Below are positions 28,794-37,396 of a DNA stretch of 64,000 nucleotides, piece after piece. The translations under genes were made by a program, and so were the position numbers. Within the stretch, counting starts at the first letter, position 1. Each line of letters starts with the position of its first letter. The notes below the pieces were generated by a model. It searched no databases, was not told the origin of the DNA, and saw only the letters and a list, made by a program, of their open reading frames with translations. Origin of the DNA: Flavobacterium aquariorum (GTDB lineage Bacteria > Bacteroidota > Bacteroidia > Flavobacteriales > Flavobacteriaceae); the NCBI RefSeq assembly GCF_003254745.1, contig NZ_QKXH01000002.1, forward strand, positions 1 to 64,000, in the 5' to 3' direction.

Positions 28794-30086
28794 TTACAAT
28801 TGCATTACCTTTTTTTCTAAAACGGGCCCTAATTCATAAGTGCTCCCAAGTAATTCTTCTTTGATTGGCTTTACTTTTTCAATAATATTATTTGATTTAT
28901 AAATCATTGCCAAATGATATTGTACTTTAGGTTCAAAAGATTTACCTACAACATATTTTTGGGCAATCTCCAAAGCCATTTTCTTTTGCCCCAAATTCAG
29001 ATACGACCAAGCCAATAAATCATAGGAATCCGGAGTTGGTCGGTGATCAATTTCGACTTTAGCAATTTCGAGCGCTTTTGAAGCTGTAGCTTTTGTATCG
29101 GCATAAATCAAAACATTGTATTTATTGTACATCGCTCCATAATTATACTTCTTGAGCATCGAAAAATAAGCGTTTCTATTCGCTATTTCCTTTGACTTAT
29201 CTCCACTGAATTGTGCGATTTGCGATTTCAATAAATAAAAATCTGGAGTATCATGTTTTTTGGCTATAGCTGTAATAATTCTATTCGCTTCGGTGGTATT
29301 TCGTTCGTGCGAAAAAACAATCCATGCAATCCCTTTCAAGGCATAAGAATAATTAGGATCTATTTCCAGTGTTTTTAAATAACTATCATACGACTCCTGT
29401 ATTCTGCCCGCATGTCCGTAAAAATCACCCAAATTAGAGTATGACCAGATTTTCAAAACCTTATTATCATCTTTTATTGCTATGTCTCTAGCTTTCTCCA
29501 TAAAAGTTATTGCGGTTTTTAAATTTCCTTTATAATCATTCCATTTTGCCAAACGAATTAAATAATCATAGTCATTCATATCGCTAATAGCATTCAGATT
29601 TTTCAGAGCCTCAGGATAATTACCAACTTCCATTTGCACATCAAACAATAATTTTTGGGTTTCTTTTCGGCCTTCGCCAATGGCCAATGCTTTATTGGCA
29701 AGATTCAACGCTTCTTTAAAACGGTGTTGCGAAATATAATTTCGAGCTAACGATCGAATGGTCGATACTCGTGAATATTTATAAGCTTCATTATACTTTG
29801 TTAGTAATTCCTCCGATTTGTATAAATCGCTTATGTTTCCTGTATATTGAAATAGAGTACCATAATTGGATGCTAACATACCCAAATACATCGCTTGGTT
29901 AGGTGCTTCCTTAATTTTTTTTTGCCAAAAATTAATTTCACGATTGGCAAAATCAACGGATTTGTTCTCTTTCACGTTCATATATTTCTCATAGTCTTCA
30001 ATTTGAGTAATTTGAGAAGGTTTATTGGTACAACTGATCAGCAGTACAACAAAAAATAATAAGGGTATAATTTTTAAAGTCTTCAT
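28794..30086 (-). CDS. Tetratricopeptide-repeat lipoprotein
   Basis: A 430-residue protein with a lipoprotein signal (FVVLLISCTN, Cys19). Most of it is TPR helical hairpins: for example the segments around 100-200 (LANKALAIGEGRKETQKLL, ALKNLNAISD) and 220-260 (SYLKTLEIDPNYSYALKGIAW). TPR proteins act as scaffolds. Its position directly before the TonB receptor and behind the DUF4331 genes suggests it works with them at the envelope. It may have its own promoter because a terminator separates it from the gene at 30177. Confidence 0.8.
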   Translation of the reverse strand: MKTLKIIPLLFFVVLLISCTNKPSQITQIEDYEKYMNVKENKSVDFANREINFWQKKIKEAPNQAMYLGMLASNYGTLFQYTGNISDLYKSEELLTKYNEAYKYSRVSTIRSLARNYISQHRFKEALNLANKALAIGEGRKETQKLLFDVQMEVGNYPEALKNLNAISDMNDYDYLIRLAKWNDYKGNLKTAITFMEKARDIAIKDDNKVLKIWSYSNLGDFYGHAGRIQESYDSYLKTLEIDPNYSYALKGIAWIVFSHERNTTEANRIITAIAKKHDTPDFYLLKSQIAQFSGDKSKEIANRNAYFSMLKKYNYGAMYNKYNVLIYADTKATASKALEIAKVEIDHRPTPDSYDLLAWSYLNLGQKKMALEIAQKYVVGKSFEPKVQYHLAMIYKSNNIIEKVKPIKEELLGSTYELGPVLEKKVMQL

Positions 30087-30127
30087 AATCTAATTTTGTT
30101 TGTTTGTTTGTTTGTCCGTTTTGAAAT

Positions 30128-30167
30128 AAAAAGCAGAGTAAGCAGTCCAAAACCTACTCTGCTTTTT
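30128..30167 (-). terminator. Terminator after the second DUF4331 gene
   Basis: The AGCAGAGTA stem (30132-30140) pairs with TACTCTGCT (30155-30163), extended by A/T pairs and a minus-strand T-run. It separates the DUF4331 pair from the TPR/receptor pair. Confidence 0.78.
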
Positions 30168-30176
30168 TATAAAATA

Positions 30177-30731
30177 TTACCAAGCAGCTGCTAAGTATGG
30201 GAATGAAGCTGTAAATGCTTTATCATTAGCATCAACATGATCTGAAGTAAGTCCTGAATTTGATGTACCCATTGGTCCACCAAAAATCAATAATAACTCT
30301 ACATCGATAACATCATCAGCTAAAGCTCGTCCAGTCAAAACATTGGTTCCGTCAAAGAAAGTAGTTTTTGCAGTTTTAGAAACATTCAATACATCTGTTG
30401 ATAAAAGCCCTGTAAATGCTGCAGCATCTTGTCCTAGAGCATTGGTAGTATAACCAGCATTTAGTGCCATCAACCTAGATTGAAAAATGGATTGATATTT
30501 GCTCCCCATTGCCGATGGAATAGCTGCATTAAAATCATCCTTGGGTTGTCCAGATGCAATAAAAACTGTGTTAATTGCTGGCCTGGCCATTTGATCTTGT
30601 TGTACATAAGTACCCGAAAAATCTATGTTTTGAGTCCCATCACCGCCGTTATCATCATTATTGTCGCAGTTTACCGAAAAAAAAGCGCTTACTAATGCAA
30701 CAGCTATAATTTTAAATTTATTTGTTTTCAT
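30177..30731 (-). CDS. DUF4331-like lipoprotein
   Basis: A 184-residue lipoprotein (signal AFFSVNCDNN, Cys22, then an Asp/Gly-rich linker). The body, including QMARPAINTVFI, KDDFN, and DVIDVELLLIFGG with a closing ASFPYLAAAW, resembles the C-terminal part of DUF4331 proteins, which in other organisms are single longer chains. It may be one half of a split DUF4331 protein, with the upstream gene 33 bp away supplying the other half. Function unknown. Confidence 0.7.
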   Translation of the reverse strand: MKTNKFKIIAVALVSAFFSVNCDNNDDNGGDGTQNIDFSGTYVQQDQMARPAINTVFIASGQPKDDFNAAIPSAMGSKYQSIFQSRLMALNAGYTTNALGQDAAAFTGLLSTDVLNVSKTAKTTFFDGTNVLTGRALADDVIDVELLLIFGGPMGTSNSGLTSDHVDANDKAFTASFPYLAAAW

Positions 30732-30764
30732 AAGTTTATATTTTAGAATATTGTAAATTAATTA

Positions 30765-31418
30765 TTATTGTTTTTTCTTAGTTTCGGCCCAAACATTTAA
30801 TGTGGTTGAAGTACCTAACATTGCTTTTGGAACTTCAATAACTATCGAAAGTACGTTCGTTCCTGCAAAAGTATCTGTCCCTGGATTGTTAAAGCCCGTT
30901 GCTGTTCCTGCAAGAATAGATTTAAACTGCCCTAAATCAAAGAAAAATGGGTCATCTCTTGGTCCTGCAAAAAACTTCATTCCGTTTTGAGAAGCTGTAA
31001 CAGGCATGGCGCCATAAGTTGAAATAGCAACTTCTCCCGATGCGGCGCTTGTTTTAATCATACTGGAAGTTCCTGTTGACGTAGGTGCATAAGGCCCAAA
31101 GAAGTACATTTTGTCTCCTCTTTTGATCGCCTGGATCACCAAATCTTCCACTTTGTCTCCTGTGTTATCAATATTAACTTCAACCATCACATTTTCTTTG
31201 AATGTTGCTGCGCTCGTTGCATTTGGACTTAGGAGCCCTTGTGTATTTACAGCAAAAACCAAATTATTGGTATCTTGACCTTGAAAAGTGTACACATCAG
31301 TAATATCTCCTGCGTCACCTGACATTGTTCCTGGAGCATCAATATGATCCGCTGCTACTAAAATTAAGCCTGAAATCACCACTAGTGACAGACCTAAAAT
31401 CATTTTTGTTTTTTTCAT
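30765..31418 (-). CDS. DUF4331 domain-containing secreted protein
   Basis: A 217-residue exported protein with a signal peptide (SGLILVAADH). The DUF4331 N-terminal pattern is clear: ADHIDAPGTMSGDAGDITDVYTFQG, then FAGPRDDPFFFDLGQFK and NVLSIVIEVPKAMLG near the end. The HxDAP and GDITDVY residues are the family's best conserved and may bind a ligand or metal, but no activity is known to me. It is the first gene leftward from the sigma-factor promoter region and is probably under control of that ECF sigma factor. Confidence 0.88.
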   Translation of the reverse strand: MKKTKMILGLSLVVISGLILVAADHIDAPGTMSGDAGDITDVYTFQGQDTNNLVFAVNTQGLLSPNATSAATFKENVMVEVNIDNTGDKVEDLVIQAIKRGDKMYFFGPYAPTSTGTSSMIKTSAASGEVAISTYGAMPVTASQNGMKFFAGPRDDPFFFDLGQFKSILAGTATGFNNPGTDTFAGTNVLSIVIEVPKAMLGTSTTLNVWAETKKKQ

Positions 31419-31647
31419 TTTGTTATAATTTAAATGGTTATAGAAGCATTTACGGGATTGGATGTGTTTTGGTTTTAAAAAAGTGAAAAAAAAATTAAAT
31501 TTTTAATTAAATATTTGATTTACAGTATTTTAAAAACAAAATAAAATCATAATTTTATTTCAAAAAAAATTAAGTTGCTGCATTAATAAATATAATAAGC
31601 TATTTATTAATGGAATTGTATATGTTTGTAAGAGCAAAATATATAAT

Positions 31648-32178
31648 ATGACGCAAGATGAGTTGTTGGTTTTAATTCACCAGAAAGACGAAAAAGCATT
31701 TACCTATCTCTATGATATGTATTCCAAAAGTTTATTCTCGGTAATTAATGTATTAGTAAAAAACAGAGAAGAAGCCGAAGATGTACTTCAGGAAGTATTT
31801 ATCAAAATATGGAAAAATATCGATTCCTATAACGAAAGTAAAGGAAGATTCTATACTTGGATTCTCAATATTGCGCGAAATACTTCTATAGATAAACTGA
31901 GGTCCAAAAATTTTAATGACAGTCAAAAAAACCTTTCTTCCGATAATTTCGTACATCTGTTAGACGACAGTAATAAACTGGTAAACAAAATTGATACCAT
32001 AGGTATTCACGAATTTGTCAAAAAACTAAAGCCAAAGTGTATCCAGATAATAGACTTACTGTTCTTTAAGGGATATACCCAGCAAGAAGCTTCAGAGGAA
32101 TTGGCCATTCCACTTGGAACTGTAAAAACACAAAATAGAAATTGTATTAACGATTTAAGACTTTATTTGAAACTATAA
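31648..32178 (+). CDS. ECF RNA polymerase sigma factor
   Basis: A 176-residue sigma-70 family factor of the extracytoplasmic-function class. Region 2 spans about residues 20-85 (REEAEDVLQEVFIKIWKNIDSY, FYTWILNIARNTSIDKLR) and region 4 about 120-172 (CIQIIDLLFFKGYTQQEASEELAIPLGTVKTQNRNCINDLR). The stop and the next ATG share bases, so it is coupled to the anti-sigma gene. A TATGTTTG -7-like element lies at 31621-31628. It is divergent from the DUF4331 genes, its most likely targets. Confidence 0.94.
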   Translation: MTQDELLVLIHQKDEKAFTYLYDMYSKSLFSVINVLVKNREEAEDVLQEVFIKIWKNIDSYNESKGRFYTWILNIARNTSIDKLRSKNFNDSQKNLSSDNFVHLLDDSNKLVNKIDTIGIHEFVKKLKPKCIQIIDLLFFKGYTQQEASEELAIPLGTVKTQNRNCINDLRLYLKL

Positions 32179-32960
32179 TGGATACGAAAGAATATATAGA
32201 ATCAGGCATTTTAGAACTTTATGTATACGGCTTACTCAGTGAAACCGAAAACATTGAAGTTAGTAATATGGCCAAAAATCATCCTGAAATAAATAACGAA
32301 ATTATAGCCATAGAGAAAGGAATGGTTGCATTATCTTCTAGTTTTTCGCCGTTCCATTCAGTTTCCAATTTTGAAAAAATAAAAGCCAAACTCGAATTAA
32401 AACATTCCAATGTCGTGCAAATCAAACCACGAAATTGGTCCAATTATATGGGTTGGGCCGCAGCAATTGTTTTATTGATTGGAATAGGATATCAATACCA
32501 ACAATTGGGACAAACGAATAACCAAATGGTGACCATTGGAAATGAAAAAGAAAAACTAAGTAAAGAAATACAACTTTTAGAACAAAAAAATAAAAGTGCC
32601 GAAACCAGTTTAGCTGTAATAAGAGATGATAAAAATACAGTTGTAGCACTTAGTGGACAAGCCGTAAATCCAAAGTCATTTGCTAAAGTCTATTGGAATA
32701 AAGAAACCAAAGATGTTTATGTTGATGCCCGTGGCCTACCCGAACCTCCAAAAGGAATGGTTTATCAAGTTTGGGCTTTAAAACTTAATCCATTGACCCC
32801 TACAAGTATTGGACTATTGGAAAATTTCGACCGTAATAGTCAAAAAATATTTGCTGTTGAAAATGCCGACAACGCAGAAGCTTTTGGTATTACATTAGAA
32901 CCCGCTGGAGGAAGTTTAAGTCCAACAATGGAACAATTATACACTTTAGGAAAAGTATAA
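32178..32960 (+). CDS. Anti-sigma factor (RskA-like)
   Basis: A 260-residue single-pass membrane protein: a cytoplasmic zinc-free N-terminal domain (IESGILELYVYGLLSETENIEVSNM), one transmembrane helix near 90-110 (MGWAAAIVLLIGIGYQY), a coiled coil (about 115-150) and a periplasmic RskA C-terminal domain (VYWNKETKDVYVDARGLPEPPKGMVYQVWAL, GITLEPAGGS). It should hold the sigma factor at the membrane until an envelope signal arrives. It overlaps the sigma gene by one base. Confidence 0.9.
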   Translation: MDTKEYIESGILELYVYGLLSETENIEVSNMAKNHPEINNEIIAIEKGMVALSSSFSPFHSVSNFEKIKAKLELKHSNVVQIKPRNWSNYMGWAAAIVLLIGIGYQYQQLGQTNNQMVTIGNEKEKLSKEIQLLEQKNKSAETSLAVIRDDKNTVVALSGQAVNPKSFAKVYWNKETKDVYVDARGLPEPPKGMVYQVWALKLNPLTPTSIGLLENFDRNSQKIFAVENADNAEAFGITLEPAGGSLSPTMEQLYTLGKV

Positions 32961-32996
32961 TTCATATTTTCTCAGTTAAATTATTTGCAATCAAAC

Positions 32997-33226
32997 AAAA
33001 AGAAAAATGCTCCTTTTGAGAGCATTTTTCTAATTAAATAACAACCAACCATTCTTAGATTTCCCCATGTAAACTAACTTTAAACCTAACCTCTCAAATT
33101 TAAAATTTACAAAATCTAATCAAATCATCTGGTATCAGGTAACAAACTTTATACCAAAACCTCAATTAAAAGCAAATTAAGCCTCTAAAAGACATTATTT
33201 TATATAAAAATTAAGTTTAATATTAC
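32997..33226 (-). ncRNA. Tandem RNA-like repeat unit, copy C
   Basis: Copy nearest the anti-sigma gene and the most diverged. Reading leftward on the minus strand it begins with the block TTTGCTTTTAATTGAG (about 33153-33178), shares AGATGATTT and the later AAAGTTAGTTTACA block with the other two copies, and ends at hairpin 33003-33012/33020-33029 (AAAAATGCTC stem) plus T-rich sequence. No shared reading frame exists. The hairpin may also terminate the anti-sigma transcript from the other side. Confidence 0.5.
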
Positions 33227-33356
33227 TTTACTAAAGAATACATTTCAACTTAAAATTTTATATTTTGAATACCATAATCAATTCCATAAACTCATTGCAT
33301 CCAAATTCAAAAATAACATCTGCTTTATTCTAGATTGATTTAATTGATTTAATAGT

Positions 33357-33580
33357 AAAAAAAAGATGCTCCAATAGGAGCATCTTACTAACTAACCATA
33401 ACCGATAACTTTTATAGATAATCTGTAAAAACCAACTTATCAATCTATAAACACTTAGGATAACCAAACCTAATAAAATCATCTTTAATTATTATTTCAA
33501 ACATTGTGCCAAAATCCAATTAAAAGTAAATAAAACCCACAAACTACATTGTTTTAAAAAAAAGATCAGATTAATATTTC
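33357..33580 (-). ncRNA. Tandem RNA-like repeat unit, copy B
   Basis: Middle copy. It aligns with copy A over about 215 bp, including TTTTGGCA-N-TGTTTGAAA, AGATGATTTTAT, GTTATCGGTTA and GTTAGTTAGTAAGATGCTCC. It ends with a perfect 9-bp hairpin (33364-33372/33377-33385) followed on the minus strand by a T-run, a typical intrinsic terminator. A 19-codon ORF here is broken in copies A and C, so conservation is at RNA level. Confidence 0.55.
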
Positions 33581-33695
33581 AATAAACTGCTTTAGTCTAC
33601 CTTTTTTCAAAAAACAAATCGAATACCTAATCTTGTGTCAGTCAAGTCAAACTAGAAAAGCAGAAAGCTGCTTGCATAATTTAGTTACATCATAT

Positions 33696-33914
33696 AAAAA
33701 AAGATGCTCCAAAAAGGAGCATCTTACTAACTAATTGTAATCGATAATTCTATAGATATTTAAATGCAAACCAACCTACCAACCTAATTTACAATATCTT
33801 GGAGTATAAAATCATCTATAAATCACTTTTCAAACACCATGCCAAAATTCATTTAAAAGCAAATTCTATCTACAAAATACCTATTTTTTAATTAAAAGTA
33901 AGTTTTATATTATC
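33696..33914 (-). ncRNA. Tandem RNA-like repeat unit, copy A
   Basis: Copy nearest ccsBA. It shares the blocks given for copy B and ends in hairpin AGATGCTCC (33702-33710) with GGAGCATCT (33716-33724) plus a six-T run on the minus strand. Hairpin centres of the three copies are 339 and 358 bp apart. About 110-130 bp of unrelated sequence separates each unit from the next and could hold promoters, though none matches the consensus well. Confidence 0.55.
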
Positions 33915-33948
33915 GCTAAATAAATAAATAACCATTTTGACATGAAAT

Positions 33949-33981
33949 AAAAAAATAAGGCCCGACTTGATACCGAACCTT
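33949..33981 (-). terminator. Weak terminator of ccsBA
   Basis: An imperfect hairpin (TAAGG...CCTTA with inner CG pairs) next to an A-run on the plus strand lies 27 bp after the ccsBA stop. Confidence 0.45.
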
Positions 33982-34007
33982 ACTTGAATACTTATTAATT
34001 CTAAAAA

Positions 34008-37000
34008 TTACTTCTTATAAAACTTTCTGTATTTTGGATATGTAATAGCTCCAATTAAAGATATTGTTCCTAAAGAATACCAAATCCAACTCAATGAATG
34101 GGCTTCACCGCTTGCATAGGAATGCAATCCCACCAAATGGAAGTTTACCCCATAATAGGTAAACAAAATGGATATAAAAGCAAACATGCTCATTAAATTG
34201 AAAGTCCATTTACCTCTTAAAGATGGTACAAATCGAGCATGAATCACAAATGCATAAACCATAATACTGATCAGAGCCCAAGTTTCCTTTGGATCCCACC
34301 CCCAATAACGTCCCCAACTTTCATTGGCCCATTGTCCTCCAAGGAAGTTTCCTATAGTCAACATAATCAGACCAATTGTCAGTGACATTTCGTTGATATA
34401 CGTAATTTCTTTGATATTCAAATCCATTTTGGTTTTGTTCTTTTCATTGGTAAAAAAGATCAAAAGAAGTGACACAAAACCAAGAATCATTCCCAAAGCA
34501 AATGGTCCATAACTTGCAACGATAACCGCGACGTGAATCATTAACCAATACGAATTAAGAACAGGTTGCAAGTTTGCAATTTCTGGATCAATCCAGTTTG
34601 CATAGGCTGCAGTAAGTATCATCGCGGTCACAAACGCTGCCGAAGCTACCGTTAATTTTGATTTAATGTCAAATGCTAATCCGAAAAACATTGTCGCCCA
34701 AGCCACATAGACAATCGCTTCATAGGCATTACTCCAAGGTGCATGTCCCGAAATATACCAGCGCGCTCCTAATGTAATGGTATGCAACAAGAAAAGCACT
34801 GCAATAAAAACATGCATTGAATTTACTAAAATATTTAAAATTTTTGACTCTTTGAAGATTTTAAGAATGGTAAAGATCAACATAAATATTGCTGCCAATA
34901 AGTAAGCATAAGGCAATTTTTGAAGTAAGTCGTATTTGTTATATGCGATTTCAAGATTAATTTTCTCTTCGCTTGGTCTCACTTTACTTCCAAACTTCTT
35001 CTGGAAACCATCAATACTTCCTAATAATTCATCGGCAGTTTTGTAATTTTTGGATTCAATAGCATGGCCTAATGTTCCGAAATAAAGTGGTAAAATACTT
35101 TTAGTATAAGTGGAATCCATTCCTTTCATACCCGCATGTTCGAGTTCCAAATATGAAATCCATTTATTGCCAAGATCATTTGGTATCGGAAAAATTCTCA
35201 ATATACTTCCGCTCAAAGCAGATTCCATTAAATTTACTTTCTTATCCGTTTCTACAAAATCTTTCTCAAACTGATTTGGATTCCCGGCTTTGTAGGCCGC
35301 ATCAAGATATGGTGACAATTTATAATTTCCTTTTTCGTCAAAGAAAGAGATAAAAGGTGCATATTGATCTTTGGAATCAATTCCGATAATCTTACGAATA
35401 CTATCATTTCCGGATTTAATATAGATAAGTGGAATTTCAATCCACAATTGCGCACTTTGTGTCATTGACAAAAATACCTGATCGGAATTCATTCCGTTAT
35501 AAGTATCGGAATGACTTACTTTTCGCAACAATTCTGAAGAGAAAGTATTGATTGGTTTCATTCTACCGCCAGCATCCTGAATAATCAGTCTGCCAAACTT
35601 TGCTGCATGTTCCGGAGACACCGTAAAAGCCGTCAATAGCGAATCCAATTGTTTTTGCGTTGGTTTTATTCTAACGTGGCCCGTGTTTTCAGCATGTGAA
35701 TCTCCTGTCTTTTCATTAGAATGATCATGATTATGTTCTTGTGCAAAACCAGTCAAACTAAATAACAAAATCAAAATTGTCAATAGTTTTGCTTTTTTAT
35801 CTTTTACTACATCCAATTTTCTTTTCAAATCAGCAAAACGGGAATGTTTGGTAAACATAATAGCCATCATACTAAAAAACAGTAAAAAGTATCCTAAATA
35901 AGTAATTGTTGTTCCCCAATAATCGTGATTTACAGATAATACTGTTCCTTTTTCGTCTGGATCAAATGAAGACTGAAAAAAGCGATAACCCTCATGATCT
36001 AATACGTGATTCATGTAAATTCTGGCATCAAATGGTTTCGTCGAATCCTGAACAGTAACTTGGCTTTCAAAAGAAGAATAGCTTTTCTCAGTTCCTGGAT
36101 ATTTTTGAGCAATAAAATCATTTAGTTTTATCTTAAATGGTAGGACATAAGCTTTGCTTCCGAAGAAAAAAGTATATTCATTCGCCCCAATTTTAACTGT
36201 TTTAGAATCTCCAATTTTTCCTTTGGAACCTGTTAAAGTTATGGTTTCTTCTTTTCCATTGGCGCTAAGCATCACTACCAATGCGTCTTCATGATTCTTT
36301 TCTTTAAAATCATTTTTGGATTCATAGTCGATTACTCCCGTAACTGCAGGCTCTGGAAATACAAAGCGAATATCTCCAATGCTATATAATGAGCGCATCA
36401 TTAAAGGCTGGACAATATCTTTTACCACTTTTCCTTGCAGTTTATCAGCCATTCGCATAAAATCTCCTTCAAAAGGCATTTGAATAGTATAACTTTCTCC
36501 TGTAGTATTTATATTGATAGCTCCCTCTGTAAATTTATTCAGCGCAAAAAGAACATTGTGAATGTTTTGAACTTCACCTGATTTAAGAAAATGTTCTTCA
36601 CGACCACCATCGCCAGCTTCAACGAGTTTAAAATACAAACTTCCTTTTGAGTCTGGTTTAACGTATTCTTTGGCTCCCATAATAAAATTTTTATAGTGCA
36701 CCTCAAATGGATTTCCTGCAAATTCACCTGTCATTTTAAAATCATTGTCGGTTACTGGCGACAATAAAAGAGGCTTCTCGAAAACCCTACGCTTCATTTC
36801 GCCTTTGTATTCTCCATCAACAAAAAGAGTCAGAAATGTCTTATCGGAATAAAATTGATTTTCGGCAGCACCTTCTCGGATAGGCATCATTCCTTCAAAA
36901 CTAATGTAACGCGTTATAAAAGCTCCAGCTATAATAAATATAAAAGCCAAATGAAGTGTCAAAGTCGCCCATTTTTCTTTTTTAAACAACTGATAACGCT

Positions 37001-37199
37001 TGATGTTGCCAATGAAATTAATCATAAAAAATCCCATGATAGCTTCAAACCACCAAGTATTATAAACTAAAATTCGAGCTGTATCGGTATTGTATTTGCT
37101 TTCGATAAAAGTTCCTGTACCCATTGCAATTGCAAAAGTCAAGAATAATAAAGCCATCAATCGGGTAGAAAATAGGACAGAGAATAATTTTTTATCCAT
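34008..37199 (-). CDS. ccsA: Fused cytochrome c biogenesis protein CcsB-CcsA (System II)
   Basis: A 1063-residue inner-membrane protein joining ResB/CcsB (N-terminal, with TM segments near 15-35, 45-65, 78-98 and about 430-450, and a large periplasmic loop) to CcsA (C-terminal, about 780-1060). The CcsA haem-handling WWD motif is clear: WANESWGRYWGWDPKETW, with likely haem-ligand His in HAPWSNAYE and MIHVAV and a late GVNFHLVGLHSY. It carries haem across the membrane and attaches it to apocytochromes c. The middle part (about 490-780), including a His/Asp-rich EHNHDHSNEK stretch, is the usual Bacteroidetes insertion. Transcribed alone. Confidence 0.93.
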   Translation of the reverse strand: MDKKLFSVLFSTRLMALLFLTFAIAMGTGTFIESKYNTDTARILVYNTWWFEAIMGFFMINFIGNIKRYQLFKKEKWATLTLHLAFIFIIAGAFITRYISFEGMMPIREGAAENQFYSDKTFLTLFVDGEYKGEMKRRVFEKPLLLSPVTDNDFKMTGEFAGNPFEVHYKNFIMGAKEYVKPDSKGSLYFKLVEAGDGGREEHFLKSGEVQNIHNVLFALNKFTEGAININTTGESYTIQMPFEGDFMRMADKLQGKVVKDIVQPLMMRSLYSIGDIRFVFPEPAVTGVIDYESKNDFKEKNHEDALVVMLSANGKEETITLTGSKGKIGDSKTVKIGANEYTFFFGSKAYVLPFKIKLNDFIAQKYPGTEKSYSSFESQVTVQDSTKPFDARIYMNHVLDHEGYRFFQSSFDPDEKGTVLSVNHDYWGTTITYLGYFLLFFSMMAIMFTKHSRFADLKRKLDVVKDKKAKLLTILILLFSLTGFAQEHNHDHSNEKTGDSHAENTGHVRIKPTQKQLDSLLTAFTVSPEHAAKFGRLIIQDAGGRMKPINTFSSELLRKVSHSDTYNGMNSDQVFLSMTQSAQLWIEIPLIYIKSGNDSIRKIIGIDSKDQYAPFISFFDEKGNYKLSPYLDAAYKAGNPNQFEKDFVETDKKVNLMESALSGSILRIFPIPNDLGNKWISYLELEHAGMKGMDSTYTKSILPLYFGTLGHAIESKNYKTADELLGSIDGFQKKFGSKVRPSEEKINLEIAYNKYDLLQKLPYAYLLAAIFMLIFTILKIFKESKILNILVNSMHVFIAVLFLLHTITLGARWYISGHAPWSNAYEAIVYVAWATMFFGLAFDIKSKLTVASAAFVTAMILTAAYANWIDPEIANLQPVLNSYWLMIHVAVIVASYGPFALGMILGFVSLLLIFFTNEKNKTKMDLNIKEITYINEMSLTIGLIMLTIGNFLGGQWANESWGRYWGWDPKETWALISIMVYAFVIHARFVPSLRGKWTFNLMSMFAFISILFTYYGVNFHLVGLHSYASGEAHSLSWIWYSLGTISLIGAITYPKYRKFYKK

Positions 37200-37357
37200 T
37201 TGGAAGTAGATTTCGTTTTAATAAAGTGTCGCAAAAGTACTCAAAATTGTCCACTTGTTTAAGGACTTAATTGTTAATTAAATCCAAAATTAAGTGTCTT
37301 TTTTTAGAGAAAAAGCAATAAACCATGGATATGCCAGTTATATGTGAGATTAAAAAA

Positions 37358-37392
37358 TTGAAACCAACTCAACATTTTTTTTGCTAATTTTG
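37358..37392 (+). promoter_or_regulatory. Probable promoter of the DUF2520 gene, close to the start codon
   Basis: TAATTTTG at 37385-37392 matches the -7 consensus and ends only 4 bases before the ATG at 37397. A TTG lies at 37358-37360 with a long 24-bp spacer. If used, the mRNA would be leaderless or nearly so. Confidence 0.45.
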
Positions 37393-37396
37393 CCAA

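Noticed and set aside
32997..33914. CRISPR array
   Set aside because: Repeat units are about 220 bp, diverged and spaced 340-360 bp apart; no short identical repeats or cas genes.
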